From Oscheius sp. JU75 (lineage: Eukaryota; Nematoda; Chromadorea; Rhabditida; Rhabditidae), in contig JASJZC010000007.1 of NCBI GenBank assembly GCA_037178855.1, positions 8,742,001-8,806,000 on the forward strand: a stretch of DNA of 64,000 bases. Direction: 5' to 3'. Positions 12,201 through 23,578 of the stretch are shown piece after piece (the stretch's first letter is position 1; each line of letters begins with the position of its first letter). The translations under genes and the position numbers were made by a program. Below the pieces are notes generated by a model that saw nothing but the letters and a program-made list of their open reading frames with translations, was not told the origin of the DNA and made no database searches.

Positions 12201-15200
12201 TAACGTCATTGTCAAGAGAAGCTTCGAAACGGAGAAGCAACTTCTTTGTGATGGTACGCAAACTGTTAACTATGGTAGCACTTATACTTAAGATTTTGGA
12301 AAAGCAGTCTCGAGCGGGATAACTACAAAAATCCTGTGCAATTGCGTGGATGATGCAAAGACGAGATGTCGTGCAAAGTATAGAGCAGCTACTGCTTGTG
12401 GTTCGTCTTGGAGCAGAATCGCTGATGATACCGTACAGTGAACGAAAATATAGATTACACCACGTTATAGGTCTCTCTTCACGTCCTATCCACGTTTTTG
12501 CTTTTAATCGGGGAATGTGAAGATGTACAAGTGAACTTTAACGAGCTAGACGAGGTTCTCCGCTGCGTTTCTGCCCTAGAAGCAGAATGTCCTATTGTCA
12601 ACACGCGGCTGAAAAGAGACCTGCCTGATTATCCTATCCCACCAGATCTAGCAGTTGAACAGATGCAAGCCGATGGCCCTGCCTCCATCATCAATCAAGT
12701 AACAATTTGGTATTTTTATAGAAATAAAAGTTTAGCTATCTTCCATTCAGTCAATCAACATCCCCATGCAGCCTTCACTGCTCAAGTTCCTGAATGTTCT
12801 TGATATGCAAAGTTACAAGGTCGCATTACTTTATCAGGATTTCTTTGCTGCATTGAAGGTGGGAAACTTTGCAGGCAATGAGCACGAAAAGTATAGAAAG
12901 TCTTTCCTGTGAAGATTCCATCACGCGACGAGATGCAAACCTTTATAGCGGCTATTGGAGAGAAGTCGCCGAGTGGAATGGAAATATCAGAAGATGAAAT
13001 GACAATGATTGAAAGTAAGCTTACCGGTTCGAATTCAAAATTATAGGGTGACAATCTTATTTAGTTGGATTGCAACCTCCTGATATCAAACATGACAAGA
13101 CTTCAATCTGAAGATAGCAACCAAGCGCTTTCCCAATAGAATTTCAGTACAAGAATTAATGCGAATCGGCCAAGTTAACATAGGGCGGATATAGAAATCA
13201 CAGGCTAACGATACGACACAATGGCAGAGATAAACAATACGGCTACGCCTAACAAGAATCGATAAAAAGTAACAATTTTTCAGTGGCAATTTTGCAGTCT
13301 GAAAGATCTCAGGCTTCTGGGTTTAAAAACAGTTTCAGATAAGGATTTAGCCCATACATGGAACGATACGGTGACAGTCTGGACCTCTGGAAAGATGAAT
13401 ACCACTTTGGGGATACAGTATGACGATGCCAAAGCTCTCGTTGTCGCTGCAGATCGACTGAAGTCTTTTGCGCGACAGGTTACTGTACTTGAAACTTAAA
13501 TGACAAATATTTAGAACGTAGCAACCGATCCATTTGCAGTTTTACACGAGTATCTCGGGAAACTACTTCAAACCACATCTTCTGCCAACCAAGAATGTGC
13601 TCAAGCAACAGTTCTGATTGAACCGAAGGTTGTCTACGACGGAGATACCATGGACATCCGTGTATACTTGACTAACACGAAAGAACAGCCTATGAATGCT
13701 GTCAATTTGGAGTTCGAAGTACTACGAGTCGACAATCTAGCTCCAGAAGCTGTCATCGTTTCTAATGGAATCGCTGTCAACACAAATATAGGAGTCTTGA
13801 GTCCAGGAGAGTCTCTTGAAACCAAATGGCAGAAAAGAATAGTACCACAAAAAAGCATTACTTCTGTCGTGAAGTACAAGGTATGAAGGTTTTAGTACAA
13901 CTGTATGTCATAAGTCTCAGCCAGTCATAACCCTGTCTTTCTCGGTTGGAGGAAAAGAAACGAAACAAAGACTAGAAGTTCCAATAATCGATCTTCATCC
14001 AGCCAGAAGTGCCAAGATTGTCCACTTTATCTACCCGATTTTGTCAAAAGACCATCAGTTCTCCGTCGCCACTTCGATTATGAATACTGGCTACTCTCTT
14101 CTGAAAAGAGTAAAAGTACATAGCTATAAAGTTTTGGTAGGAAAAGATGGAGCACTTGTGCCTTACACTTTGGAGAGTGTCAGCGTCGATGCTCATGAAA
14201 TTGGTATGACAGTTTTTATAGTTTACAAGTTGTTTTAGACACTGCATTGACATTTAACATTGGTCACATTGAGTCTGGGGAATCCAAGATGGTATCGATT
14301 ATTTTAAAAACTGAAGTTGATACTGTAGGTTTTCTACTTTAGCAAAAGCAAAGTTTCTAGGCTAAAATACTTTCCGTGAAGTGTCCGATCTCGGTCGATG
14401 GTCAGATGATCAATGTGCAAGAAGAAAGCACTTATACTGTTGTCGCTACTGCAGGAAGCAATGGTCTCATGCTGAAGAATGAGATCGGAGCAAGCTTTTT
14501 TTTCCGACCTGACACTGGAACACTTGCTAACATTGTACCACTGACTTTTGTAGCGGTAAGTCTGTATCAGCATGTTGTATTTCTCTGTTTCAGAATCGAT
14601 CAACTACTCTGTCCAGTCCTGACAGAAAAGTTGTACTGGCTACCTTCAAAAACGAGGAATCTCGAAGCTTCACAGGATTCTTTTGGGGATCAATACCGTA
14701 TCCTGTCATTCCTTACGATTATGAGCTTGTGAAAGTTACTGAGAAGGCCAATAGCAAACGGGATAGACAAATAAGGCCAATTACGTGGAAGGATGGTGAA
14801 GGCCAGGTAAGAATGAAACTTAGAAATTGGGCCAATGCTCTGGTCGAGATGGGTGAGTGTGTCTGTCTGTGGCATCGGTACGGTTACCACTTTGTCCAGT
14901 TACGAGCTCTTTTGACTGTCGATAAGCGAGAGTCTGCCTCATTAAGGAGAGTTGAGGGCTCTGACTGTCCAAACAATAGGTGAAAGAGTTTGTCATGCTT
15001 TCAAAGCTGCATGTGTGAAAATTGTCCGGATCGTTTTCACAAGAATGAGTTTCAGGTTGCCAAGCAGCATTTTATTGACAGTAGCAACACTTCTCCTTCC
15101 TACACAATGACCTACGAGTTTGTCTTTGCCAATCCCCACGAGTACTCTGTTCCGAGATTCGAGCAGTCAGCCTACAGAATACAGGTAGTTCAGATTATGT

Positions 15201-16622
15201 AAGACATGTATTCTGTTCAGTTGGTGCCAGACATCTGGTGGCCAGAGCCTCCAAACATGGTTGGTCAAGTGGCTGCTGAGGATGACGATGGCGCGAAGAT
15301 TGAGTACTCTTTGTATTCACCTGACAATAGTCGCCGCTTTTCCGTAGATGAGTCTACCGGAAGTATCATTATTGAAGAACCTGTTGAACAAGGAAAAGAG
15401 TATTGTCTTGTAATGGTAGCAAGAGATGAACGTGGTCAAGAAAGCAGGGTCCCTGTAGCAGTTAACACAGGTGGGTAGCCTAAACTAATAAACTGAGCAA
15501 TCTATCTAAAGGAGGTACCCGTCAAGAATGCTACCTGTTTAACATTGAAGGATTGTATCCAATGGTGTCCCATTGGAACGTACTTCCGACAGATTATCCA
15601 GTAAGCTCCGGACTTTTCACAAAGTCAACATTGCCAACGCATGAACCACCTACTGAATCTCTCTCGACTGACGAAATTGATGTGCCTACGCCTTCCGTGT
15701 TTAGTCTGTCAACGGAAGATACGGAAGGAACTGCAGCTACACGTACTGTGCCTACAGATTCTTCAATAACAGAATCTACGACTGATGATATCCAAACAAC
15801 AGACTGGTCTACTGAGCATCCAGTTTCTACTTGGACTACCGACGACAATACGCAACAGAGCGAACAGCCAGTAACACAAACTACCGAATTTATCACGCCG
15901 GACCATTCACTGGTTACTGTAGCAACGGATAGAACTGATTCACTAGTAACTTCTGATTCGACGGATCCAACATCAGAACCAGTAACTCCTAGTACGAACA
16001 CGACAAATTTTATTGTTACTGAAGTTACAGGTTGGTTCAAAAAACCACTTGCAATAGCTAATACATTTAGAGCCTTTGGAAGAAACTATTTATACTGTGA
16101 CGCCTGACCGGACTCCCGCTACGATCACAACAGGTGCGACAGACCGAGACAGAGAGACAGGGGCGGAGAGACAGATATTAAACCCTTGTTTTAGACAGCG
16201 GAGTATCGGTGTCTGTCAGTGTTCCTACTGAAGTAACTGCTACAATCGGAACTATGGGTACAGTAGCGACTGTTACTTGGACTCCGTCTAGTGGAACAGC
16301 TGCACCTGAAACTGTCAGCACCGACAATGCCTCAGGATCCACTCACTCTGTCACTGACAGTCCTACATCAATCCCTTCAATAACGTCAGAAGAGACTCTT
16401 GCTTCTGTAAAGCCAACCGGAGCTACAGTAACAGTTGACAGCAGCTCAACAGTAACTGTAGAACCTCCTCTTACCGTGGTAACAGCTAATACTGTTGGAG
16501 GAAGTACTGTCACAGTACCTACAACAACTGATCAGTACTCAGATGCCTGCAAAAAGATCGGCGTCCCTGTTTGGAATCTCATTTGTGAATTAAGCAAAAC
16601 TGTAGTTAGACGAGGTGGATAA
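3211..16622 (+). CDS. giant secreted beta-helix / EGF / Ig-like / cadherin-like / mucin-tailed protein (5' end missing)
   Basis: About 40 exons, most separated by 35-60 nt introns, join into one frame. In order: right-handed parallel beta-helix repeats from 3211 to about 8100, with motifs such as LAVEPGTQILFG and KGTKEAPVRFEALNNGWAGV; six or more EGF-like repeats at 8120-9000 (for example CSQNCNGHGKCVSKDECEC); an IPT-like segment and one more EGF repeat at 9010-9440; Ig/FN3-like repeats to about 15050; a cadherin-like repeat at 15220-15470 with the typical RRFSVDESTGSI; and a Thr/Ser-rich mucin-like tail from 15600. The stop is TAA at 16620. No transmembrane segment follows the mucin region, so secretion is likely; the signal-peptide exon was not found upstream. 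The beta-helix part recalls Drosophila Bark beetle, but the downstream architecture differs. Many N-x-S/T sites fit an extracellular glycoprotein of matrix or cuticle. Function is inferred. Confidence 0.75.
4103..4687 (+). other. longer intron of the beta-helix gene
   Basis: The exon ending in SGK is followed by a GTAGAG donor at about 4090, and the next coding exon opens after TTTTCAG at about 4689. The intron is AT-rich, carries an A9 run near 4287 and a tRNA-promoter-like patch near 4505. I see no gene in it. Confidence 0.55.
9744..10120 (+). other. intron with a perfect inverted repeat
   Basis: Between Ig-like-repeat exons of the beta-helix gene lies a stretch without a convincing frame. 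It contains the perfect 17-bp inverted repeat listed at 9930-9971. The exact acceptor of the next exon, near 10100, is uncertain. Confidence 0.5.
9930..9971. repeat. perfect hairpin, 17-bp arms, 8-nt loop
   Basis: Left arm AATATGTACTCTTAGCA (9930-9946) and right arm TGCTAAGAGTACATATT (9955-9971) are exact reverse complements around TGTGTCAG. It sits inside an intron of the beta-helix gene. Confidence 0.9.
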
Positions 16623-16661
16623 CTTGTATTCGGGTTATATTATAATACCATTTTTTACATT

Positions 16662-16667
16662 AATAAA
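16662..16667 (+). terminator. polyadenylation signal AATAAA of the beta-helix gene
   Basis: AATAAA lies 40 nt after the TAA stop of the giant gene, a normal distance for a compact 3' UTR. Confidence 0.7.
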
Positions 16668-16832
16668 CACGACTAATATAGTCAACCGTAAGACTAATTA
16701 ATTGAGTTGATACTTCAGTGCTGTCGAATCTTTTTCGAGTCTTCTTCAAAGAGACGGAGGTAGTCATTGGACGGAGCACTTCTAGCCACATTGTACTCAT
16801 CCAGCAAATCATAGACTTTGGTAGGAACCTGT

Positions 16833-17398
16833 TTAGCTGAAGCGACAGTGACATGATATTGAGACCAACGCACCCATGACACTGCGTTTCCCACGTCTCT
16901 GAACTTCAAATCGTTCGTTTGCCTGTTCAAATTCGGAGAATCTGAAAACCGTCTTTCTTTAATGAAACTTTGGCTAAAATCCCTTTCAAAAACTCATGAT
17001 TAGTATGCTATTTAGACAATACATTCGAACCTACCTTTGGGGACTTAAAACTTGTCTGATGTATCTGTAGATATGTTGTTTGACTGTCGTTTCATCTGCA
17101 CCCTGTTGCCTGGCCTCGGTCACAAGTTCAGCCAGAGTCTGCTGTTGAGACTCGTTAAGGTACAGAGAGTATGGGGACATAGGACAAGGGCCTCTTGCAG
17201 GAAGTGGTTCCATCGGGATAGGAAATGCCTGAATGAGATTCAGTATGAGACTATCGCGAAACATACCTGCATTGGTGACATTGGTTGCATGACGTGGAAA
17301 GATGTGCCAGGTAGCTGTCCTGCTGGCATCATTGGTATCAGTCGTCCGAAAACCAAAGGCAGCAAGAGAAAACATGTTAACGATAGCCTGACAGCCAT
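16833..17398 (-). CDS. small secreted helical protein, possibly SXP/RAL-2-like
   Basis: Three exons: 17267-17398, 17035-17228 and 16833-16941, with 38-nt and 93-nt introns whose phases agree. The roughly 144-residue product opens with a clear signal peptide (MAVRLSLTCFLLLPLVFG), continues with a Met/Pro-rich linker, then a helical region (LNESQQQTLAELVTEARQQG, then IYRYIRQVLSPQRF) and ends in a basic segment with RRGKRS. Short secreted proteins with a helical core of this sort include the nematode SXP/RAL-2 (DUF148) family, but the resemblance is weak. The last exon is also open to 16715 in another frame (ending EEDSKKIRQH), so the C-terminus is uncertain; splice phase favours the stop at 16833. 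It converges with the beta-helix gene. Confidence 0.55.
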
Positions 17399-17639
17399 TG
17401 CAGGTGTTGAACAAGTGACGGGGCGCGGAAGTTCAGAATAGTGATTCGAACGGACAAACACATTGCGCATCTCTGCTAACAAAGCACTCTTTGGTCAACA
17501 GACTAACGAGGTAGTGGTCACGGTTCGCTATCATTGAACACTAATGCGTTTAGTGATTGTTTGTACATACTTGTTTATTTAACTGTAGTAACTTCAGAGG
17601 GTGTTTCAATAAAGCTGTGCTGCCTTCTCTAGACTGATG

Positions 17640-18220
17640 GCATGAACAGGCACTTAAATCCTTATAGGTTGTCTGCAGACCGTAAAATACTGCTCTGGAC
17701 TAAGACAGATCGATTTGCATATTTGCAATCTACTATGGAAATCTCCCAAATGAATTGTTCGCCCACGTTCTGTTCTGAACAGTGACGAACTACAGTAGCT
17801 GTTTATTAAATTTTCTAAGCTTGGAGACTACGACAGAACGCATACAGGCTACCACGGACCGTAACAGACTACTGAACATTTCATAGACTGTGCTGACGAC
17901 TCGTGATATTAACAGGCTGCTCTTAACAAACATTTGGATTTGTGAATAGCACTGTTATCACCTGCATACTGCCTTGAGCCTCTACCGTCTGGCATAAAGA
18001 GTTGCAGGCTATACTGTTAACGATTGTCTAGGAACTATCACAGGATATACCGAGTGGTATAGACAGTTACAGGCATTGCTGGGAAGTTCCAACTACTCTG
18101 AAGACTTTAATAGGCATGCAAAGACAATATCCGAGGTTTACAGACATCTTTGGACTCTTACAGACAAAACCCTTACAGACTACTCTAAAATCTCACAGAC
18201 CGCCTTGACTACCTAAAATG
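17640..18220. repeat. degenerate short-unit repeat field (ACAGACT-like motif)
   Basis: About sixteen variants of a (T)ACAGRCT-like motif recur at irregular 15-50 nt spacing, for example TACAGACATC, TACAGACAAAAC, TACAGACTACT and CACAGACCGCC near 18150-18210, and ATACAGGCTACC and AACAGACTACTG near 17840-17870. No open frame covers the area. It looks like a decayed minisatellite between two small minus-strand genes. Confidence 0.5.
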
Positions 18221-18436
18221 TTCTTTAGATCATTTACAAATAGCCCTGAATTCTTTCTACTAGAGAAACCAACATAAATTGTGAACATCAGTAAAAGTTA
18301 AAGAACCGTAATTTCAATGGTTCATGTTCAATGTACCCTCCTCTTCCACATCAAATTTACAGTCAACAGTTTTTGCTGCTTCTTATTTTATTTATGATAA
18401 AGAATACTGATTGACAGAATCAAGGACTAATAGCTA

Positions 18437-19156
18437 CTATTCAAATCCATGAGGCAGACGAGGGCGGGCAGGGACATAGATCGGAAAAGTCGTGGTAAGG
18501 TCCGTTTTCAGCAGATTCGAGGCATGCAGTTCCCAGAATTCAAGCTGGAGCGTGTAGATTTTGCGAAGGGCGGACGGCAGCTCGTCATCAGCCAGCTTCT
18601 TCAGCATGAACTGGCCCATCTTGCGCGTCAAGACCATCTCATCATAGAGTTTCTTGCCATTCAGACTGACAGTGTGGTTCTGGTCCTCTAAAATTGTGTT
18701 TCTCATGATTGAATCAATGCAAGTGTGAATCAATAGAGTGCTTGTCAGTTGTTACCAGTTAGAAGTAATCATATAGTTAGAGCAATCAGAAACGCACATG
18801 CTCAAGCTGCAGTACAGGAGACAGGTAGCATTTATTAATTCAAGAAAGGCCTCTTTTCTCTATCCAAACTACTGGCAAATGTACAAAAGATATCCCAATT
18901 GAATTGTTAGACAGCTATCCCGATATAATAAAAACTAACTGATGGCTTCGATGAGTGGCAGCCAGTAGCACGCGAATTTGTCCGCATTGTCGATGGTGGA
19001 GAGGATAGGAGAGGCGGCCAAAACGAAGTCGTAAGCGTCGAGACTGCTGATGACCGACTCGTTGGAAGGAGAGACATCGGGCTCGACAGTAGACAACGTC
19101 GGCTGAGCAGCAGCCACCAGCGTAGGTTCCTTGCGGACAGCAGTAGAAGCGACCAT
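18437..19156 (-). CDS. uncharacterised 155-residue helical protein
   Basis: Two exons, 18940-19156 and 18437-18687, join at a GTTAGT donor and an AATTTTAG acceptor with matching phase. The first ATG is at 19156 (MVASTAVRKEPT). The product has an Ala/Ser/Pro-rich N-terminus, then helical stretches around SLDAYDFVLAASP and KLYDEMVLTRKMGQFMLKKL, and an RKIYTLQLEFWELH segment; it ends VPARPRLPHGFE. No signal peptide or membrane segment is visible. The composition suggests a cytosolic or nuclear subunit of some complex, but I do not recognise the family. Confidence 0.6.
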
Positions 19157-19555
19157 CTTGGGGGCAGGACTTATTGTTGAATGGAGATCCTTTCCCAAAT
19201 TGCTCTCTTGGTACCTCTCAATTAGCAATCTTTCTTTGTTTTGCTTGCAACAAACTTTGGAACTTTTTATTGCTCCGCTTCCGGTACTTCAATTAGGATC
19301 TTTGACTTCGCAACTGTTCGTCGACTAATTAAGTTTGACTTGACTTGCCAAGATTGCCAAAAGATTAAAGAGCGCTTTACTCCTCGTACTTTAACACACT
19401 ATTTACTGTTAACTGGGCAAATGTTTGAAATAAGCTTCGTATTAAAAATAAGCTCAAGGAAGACGTGCAAGAAAAAAAGCCATTTCGTCTTATTCATCTA
19501 ATGGGTGAGACTACAGGAAACACACTTAGACTATTGAACAAGTTATGACCCTCAA

Positions 19556-19828
19556 ATGATAAACTCTGCAGCTCTAGCCGAGGCGTGGCGTGTAGGAGAT
19601 CAGCTCGGCATACCTAATGTTCGTCGCATTTGTCTGTTGCGAGACGTGCAGGTAATACAATACCATTTTTTACTGTAGAACAGTTAAGCACATATTGCTG
19701 CAATTCAGCGCGATATTCCTAGTGTTCAAAGAATGTGTCATGAGATTAATCGGGATTTATCGAAACCAGACAGACTGCGGTTCCTGGACACTATTGAGCA
19801 ATTGATTCAGACTTCGCCTTTAATATAA
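19556..19828 (+). CDS. 71-residue helical micro-protein
   Basis: Exon 1 (19556-19651, 32 codons) and exon 2 (19709-19828, 40 codons including stop) are split by a 57-nt GT..TTCAG intron, phase 0. The product starts MINSAALAEAWRVGDQLG, contains RRICLLRDVQRDIPSVQRMC at the junction and ends LIQTSPLI. It is predicted to be two or three amphipathic helices, soluble, with four cysteines or fewer and no signal peptide. The AATAAA signal begins inside the stop codon (19827-19832). The divergent neighbour starts at 19156. Family not recognised; support is two clean exons, the splice signals and the polyadenylation signal. Confidence 0.5.
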
Positions 19829-19832
19829 TAAA
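19827..19832 (+). terminator. polyadenylation signal overlapping a stop codon
   Basis: The sequence TAATAAAT contains the TAA stop of the micro-gene (19826-19828) and AATAAA starting at 19827. Confidence 0.55.
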
Positions 19833-20496
19833 TTATCTGTATCGTGTTGTTTTGTATTGTTTACATTTGATCTCCTTCACAGTGGAAGATGTTGCATAAA
19901 CCGATGGCTATGGTGTCCGTTACAGGGGTCGTATCTGGCAGTAGTATCTTTTTACATTAGAATATTCTATGACCCTGACAAAAATATTCATTTGACTTGA
20001 AGAATAGACAATTTGTGCCTCTGCAACGCGTAATTTGTGTTGAATAACCATTCAACTTCAAGAAGGTCGAGGGAAGGAAGATGTCTTCTCATTGTATCAT
20101 GTAGCTATTGCTATTCCTTGTCGAATAAAGTTGTTGCGATTGTTTATTTTGTTAAAAAGACATCTATAGCGAAATTGTTACTCGACCTCTCCGCCAGCTG
20201 TTGCTTAAACCTATAAGGAGGATGTCGATTACAAGGGTCAGATCGTTGCGCCATTGTCGCATCTGGCTCAACTGTATGGATGATCTCCAGCCTGGGGAGA
20301 AAATTCTTTTCAAGGAATTTTCAAAAAAACTTTCTTTGTTCACAAACGTCCAGCTAGAGAGGGAAAACCGAACATCTAACACTTTTGGATACTATAGATT
20401 TGAAGCCAAAGGACAAAAGGGGCCACCCGGAAAAGAAATAAATATGAATGCTATTTAGATAGAAGATCACACGGCAGAAGTAGTTTTCCCAGAGCT
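19833..20496. other. intergenic, tail-to-tail spacer
   Basis: Spacer between the + strand micro-gene and the minus-strand ZC3H14 gene. Short frames occur on both strands (for example 20201-20458 +) but overlap each other and have no splice support. It probably includes the 3' UTR of ZC3H14. Confidence 0.5.
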
Positions 20497-23162
20497 TTAG
20501 ATGGCCATGACTTCTGGAGCAGCACTTGTACTTGAAGCTGTGGTCGGAGCCGTCCACTTGAAGCGGTTGTTGTTCGGCTTTTTGGGAGCCGGCTTCGGTC
20601 GGGTAGTGGGAGGATGGTAGTAACCACACTTGTCGTTGATGCACTGGTCTCCGAAGCGGCAGAGCTAAAAAAAGGAGTCTGATAGGAAAATATAATGAAA
20701 TCTACCTTGGGATGGTCGAAGTGGCAGCGTGGATTGGTACAGCGCTCGGCGTAGCGACACGGAACTCCAGAGTTGTTCTCCATCGGAGCGGAAGCGACCG
20801 GGATATCGGGAAGCAGAGAGATTGGGGGGATCCTGGAAATATTTCTACTGCTAAATTATCATAAACTTCAGCTTCTATGCGTGGATCCGTTTGTGACCCT
20901 CCCTCCCATTAATTGAATTGGCAAGCGTTGGTAAGGCATTTTCAGAGTTCAGGTATGTAGAATGAGACGAGGGAGAAAAACTGACGAAGACTGAATACAA
21001 AAGGGACAGATTGGCAAGTTTTTCAGAGAGGACATACTGAGCAAGAGGACACTAAGGCGGATCGAAAATGATACACTTGACTATGCTATGTCCCTTGTCT
21101 ATTTGAAAAAAGATCGCAGAAATACTCACTCAATCTTGGTGGTGTACGGAGCACTGGTAGACGGGAAGTAGTGAGCCAGCATCTTTGCAACCTCGGCATC
21201 ACCGTGGGTGAAGACACACTTCTTGTTCTTGCAGTGTTCAGCAAATTTGCATGGCGGATGAACGTAGTGGCATTTCTGTCCAAACTGACACTTCGGGAAC
21301 ATGGCACAGATGGCATTCGGATGGATAAAAAGACAGTTCTCTCCCCTCGTGCATTTCGGCCAGAAGGCGCATCGCATCTTTTTTTTCAGTTGCGATACAT
21401 CAGTGTCCTCCACCTTATTGTTCACGAAATTGGCATTGCTCGGGACACGTTTCGTGGGAGGCTCGTCGTCTTCGTCCACGTGAACATCGCGGGTCTCACG
21501 AATGATCTTGTCGATTGCCTCTTCGTCATTGCTATCCTCCAAGTCGATTTCGTCATCGGTCAAATCATAAATAATAGTAGCGTGCTTGCGTTTGTTTCGG
21601 GTTTCTTCGTTAGCTGAAATCGATCGACTGTAATGAATATAGAGAAAAAATACCTTCAAGCTGAGCCTTAGCCTGCTTCTGCATTCTAGTTGTTGGTGGT
21701 TTTGCGACGTCGAGACGGACCCTAATGATCTGTTCCTTGACCGGCTCGTCAGTATTAATGTCAGAGATGCTGAAAACACAAGTTAATAGGGGATGGAAGC
21801 AAAACCATACGTTCTCTCGACGATGCGTGTCTTGGGGGCTGGCTCGTCCGTGACACTGTTACTGGCTGCCTTCATTGCTTTTATAAACATGTTGGAGCGG
21901 GCCTTCATCAATTTCACACTGAATATGAGAAATCAATATCGAAGCAAAGTATGACGACTTACTCTCCCATCTGACGTGCGTTTCTCTTGACGGTGACTTT
22001 TGATGAGACTGTTGGTGTGGTTTCCACGATACGACTGGCAACAACTTTGGAAGCAACACGAAGTCTTTCGAGGCTTCCCTCGTCCGAGGAACTGTCAGCT
22101 GCGGTCACACGAGTCTTCTCGCGCGGCTCTTCACGGTGGTCTCGAGATACTCGACCGAATTCTCTGAAAACCAACCTGTGCAACAGAAACAAAAGAGTTA
22201 CTGACCCTCTCCTTTTCCGAGAGTTGCTCCTCTCCCTACGTTCCTTGTCACGACGAGTCTCGCGATCACGGCGACTGTCCCGGTGATGATCCTTCTCCCG
22301 CTCCGATTCCCGTTTCGAGGCATCGCGACGTGTGGTATTGCGAGACTCTCGTTCTTCACGGCGAGGAGCTTCGATAGGAGCACGAGTCTTGGGCTTCTGA
22401 ACAAAGATAGATGAAACTGCTTCTTTTTATCTGTTTCTGTGTATAGCTGTCAGAGGACTAGCTAGGTTGAAAAGATGTATTTAGTGCTAAAGGAAGAATG
22501 TCAGTTTGAAGAGCCATGTCAATGCGCCAATTTTGAACCGAATTGAGTGTCGTGGGACGACCTCGATAAACTGACACGAACTGATTGACAAGGCCTAGAG
22601 AATGTGGATAGACATGCCCACAAGATAGGGAAACTCATACCCCTCTCTTAACGACAATGAAAGTTGGCTCACCTCATCCTCAGCCTTTCTCTTGCGGCTA
22701 GAGTCCTCACGATGCCGAGTGCGTTCCATGTCAATAGAGCTGCTGGGCTTGTCTCGCGATTCTCGCTCCTTCTTCTCCACTTCTTTTATAAGATTGGCAG
22801 GGGCACTTCCGAAGTCGCCTGTATCAATCTCCTGCGTCTTGCTGGGCTCGACGGCGGTCTCATTGATTTTCTCCACAAGATCGAAGATCCTAAAAAGTAG
22901 TCACTACAAAATATATAAACAAACTAACCAGTCACAAAAATCCTTCGTATCTTCGCTCATGAAGGCCTCCAGGTTCTTGATCATGTACACCTTCGTCTTC
23001 TTGTTGATAATCATGGACATGATGTATTCGGGCAGTTCTTTTTCAACATGTTCTCTTGTTTCGGCAAGTTTCGCGGTGATGGCTGCCTAAATTTAAAACT
23101 ACGATTTAACGAAAAATATAACTCACTTTCAGCTTCTTTTGTACATAGTCGTCGAAATACAT
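20497..23162 (-). CDS. sut-2: ZC3H14/SUT-2/Nab2-type poly(A)-binding CCCH zinc-finger protein
   Basis: Nuclear polyadenosine-RNA-binding protein that controls poly(A) tail length and mRNA processing; the C. elegans homologue SUT-2 modifies tau toxicity. The first exons encode a Nab2-type N-terminal PWI-like fold (KAAITAKLAETREHVEKELP, YIMSMIINKK, then DTKDFCDWIFDLVEKI). A long charged, Arg/Ser/Glu-rich linker with many short exons follows. The C-terminus carries five CCCH fingers: CAFWPKCTRGENCLFIH, CAMFPKCQFGQKCHYVH, CKFAEHCKNKKCVFTH, CRYAERCTNPRCHFDH and CRFGDQCINDKCGYYH, the last two on separate exons near 20700-20640. Five fingers match the animal ZC3H14 number. The start at 23162 (MYFDDYVQKKLK) aligns with the start of the family. 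The SOS gene lies upstream and divergent. Confidence 0.88.
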
Positions 23163-23185
23163 CTCCTCAGCAAGTCGAAGTGAAT

Positions 23186-23578
23186 TCAGAACACTAAATA
23201 ACCTTCTACTAGATTGAAATCGATAAAAAAAGCGAGAAAGTGATAGAGGAGAGAAATAGCGTCCCTTGTTACGTTTTCGAAATACAGAGCCATTGCAACC
23301 GCTCTGCATGACACTTGCGTACGCAATAGTTCGTCACGCTGACCGTAGTCCGAAAAATAGAAACAAACAAAAACTTGGGCTTGTCTAAAGTTCATTTTTT
23401 CTTTATATGGCAATCTTTTCCAGAATTTAACATTTGCAGAGTAATTTTTACCGAAATCCTCGTCCATTGAAGGCAAAGATTCATGGCCATAAATATATTC
23501 TGCGATATCCACGAATTCATTGTAAATATACAAGTTTTCGTGCAAACGGCGAGCACTTCTTTTTTTTGTTTCGAGCAA
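23186..23578 (-). CDS. candidate coding exon(s), function unknown
   Basis: A 130-codon open frame lies just upstream of ZC3H14 on the same strand. It reads ARRLHENLYIYNEFVDIAEY, then YGHESLPSMDEDFG, and later YGQRDELLRTQVSCRAVAMA, ending in a hydrophobic FHFLAFFIDFNL stretch. It has no upstream ATG, so at best it is an internal exon. A possible 37-nt intron lies inside (GTAAAAATT..GGAAAAG). No family recognised; it may be chance. Confidence 0.25.
   Translation of the reverse strand: MLETKKRSARRLHENLYIYNEFVDIAEYIYGHESLPSMDEDFGKNYSANVKFWKRLPYKEKMNFRQAQVFVCFYFSDYGQRDELLRTQVSCRAVAMALYFENVTRDAISLLYHFLAFFIDFNLVEGYLVF

Noticed and set aside
15594-16040. 148-codon minus-strand frame
   Set aside because: Antisense shadow of the Thr-rich mucin-like exon; Val/Ser repeats arise from reading ACT/ACA repeats backwards.
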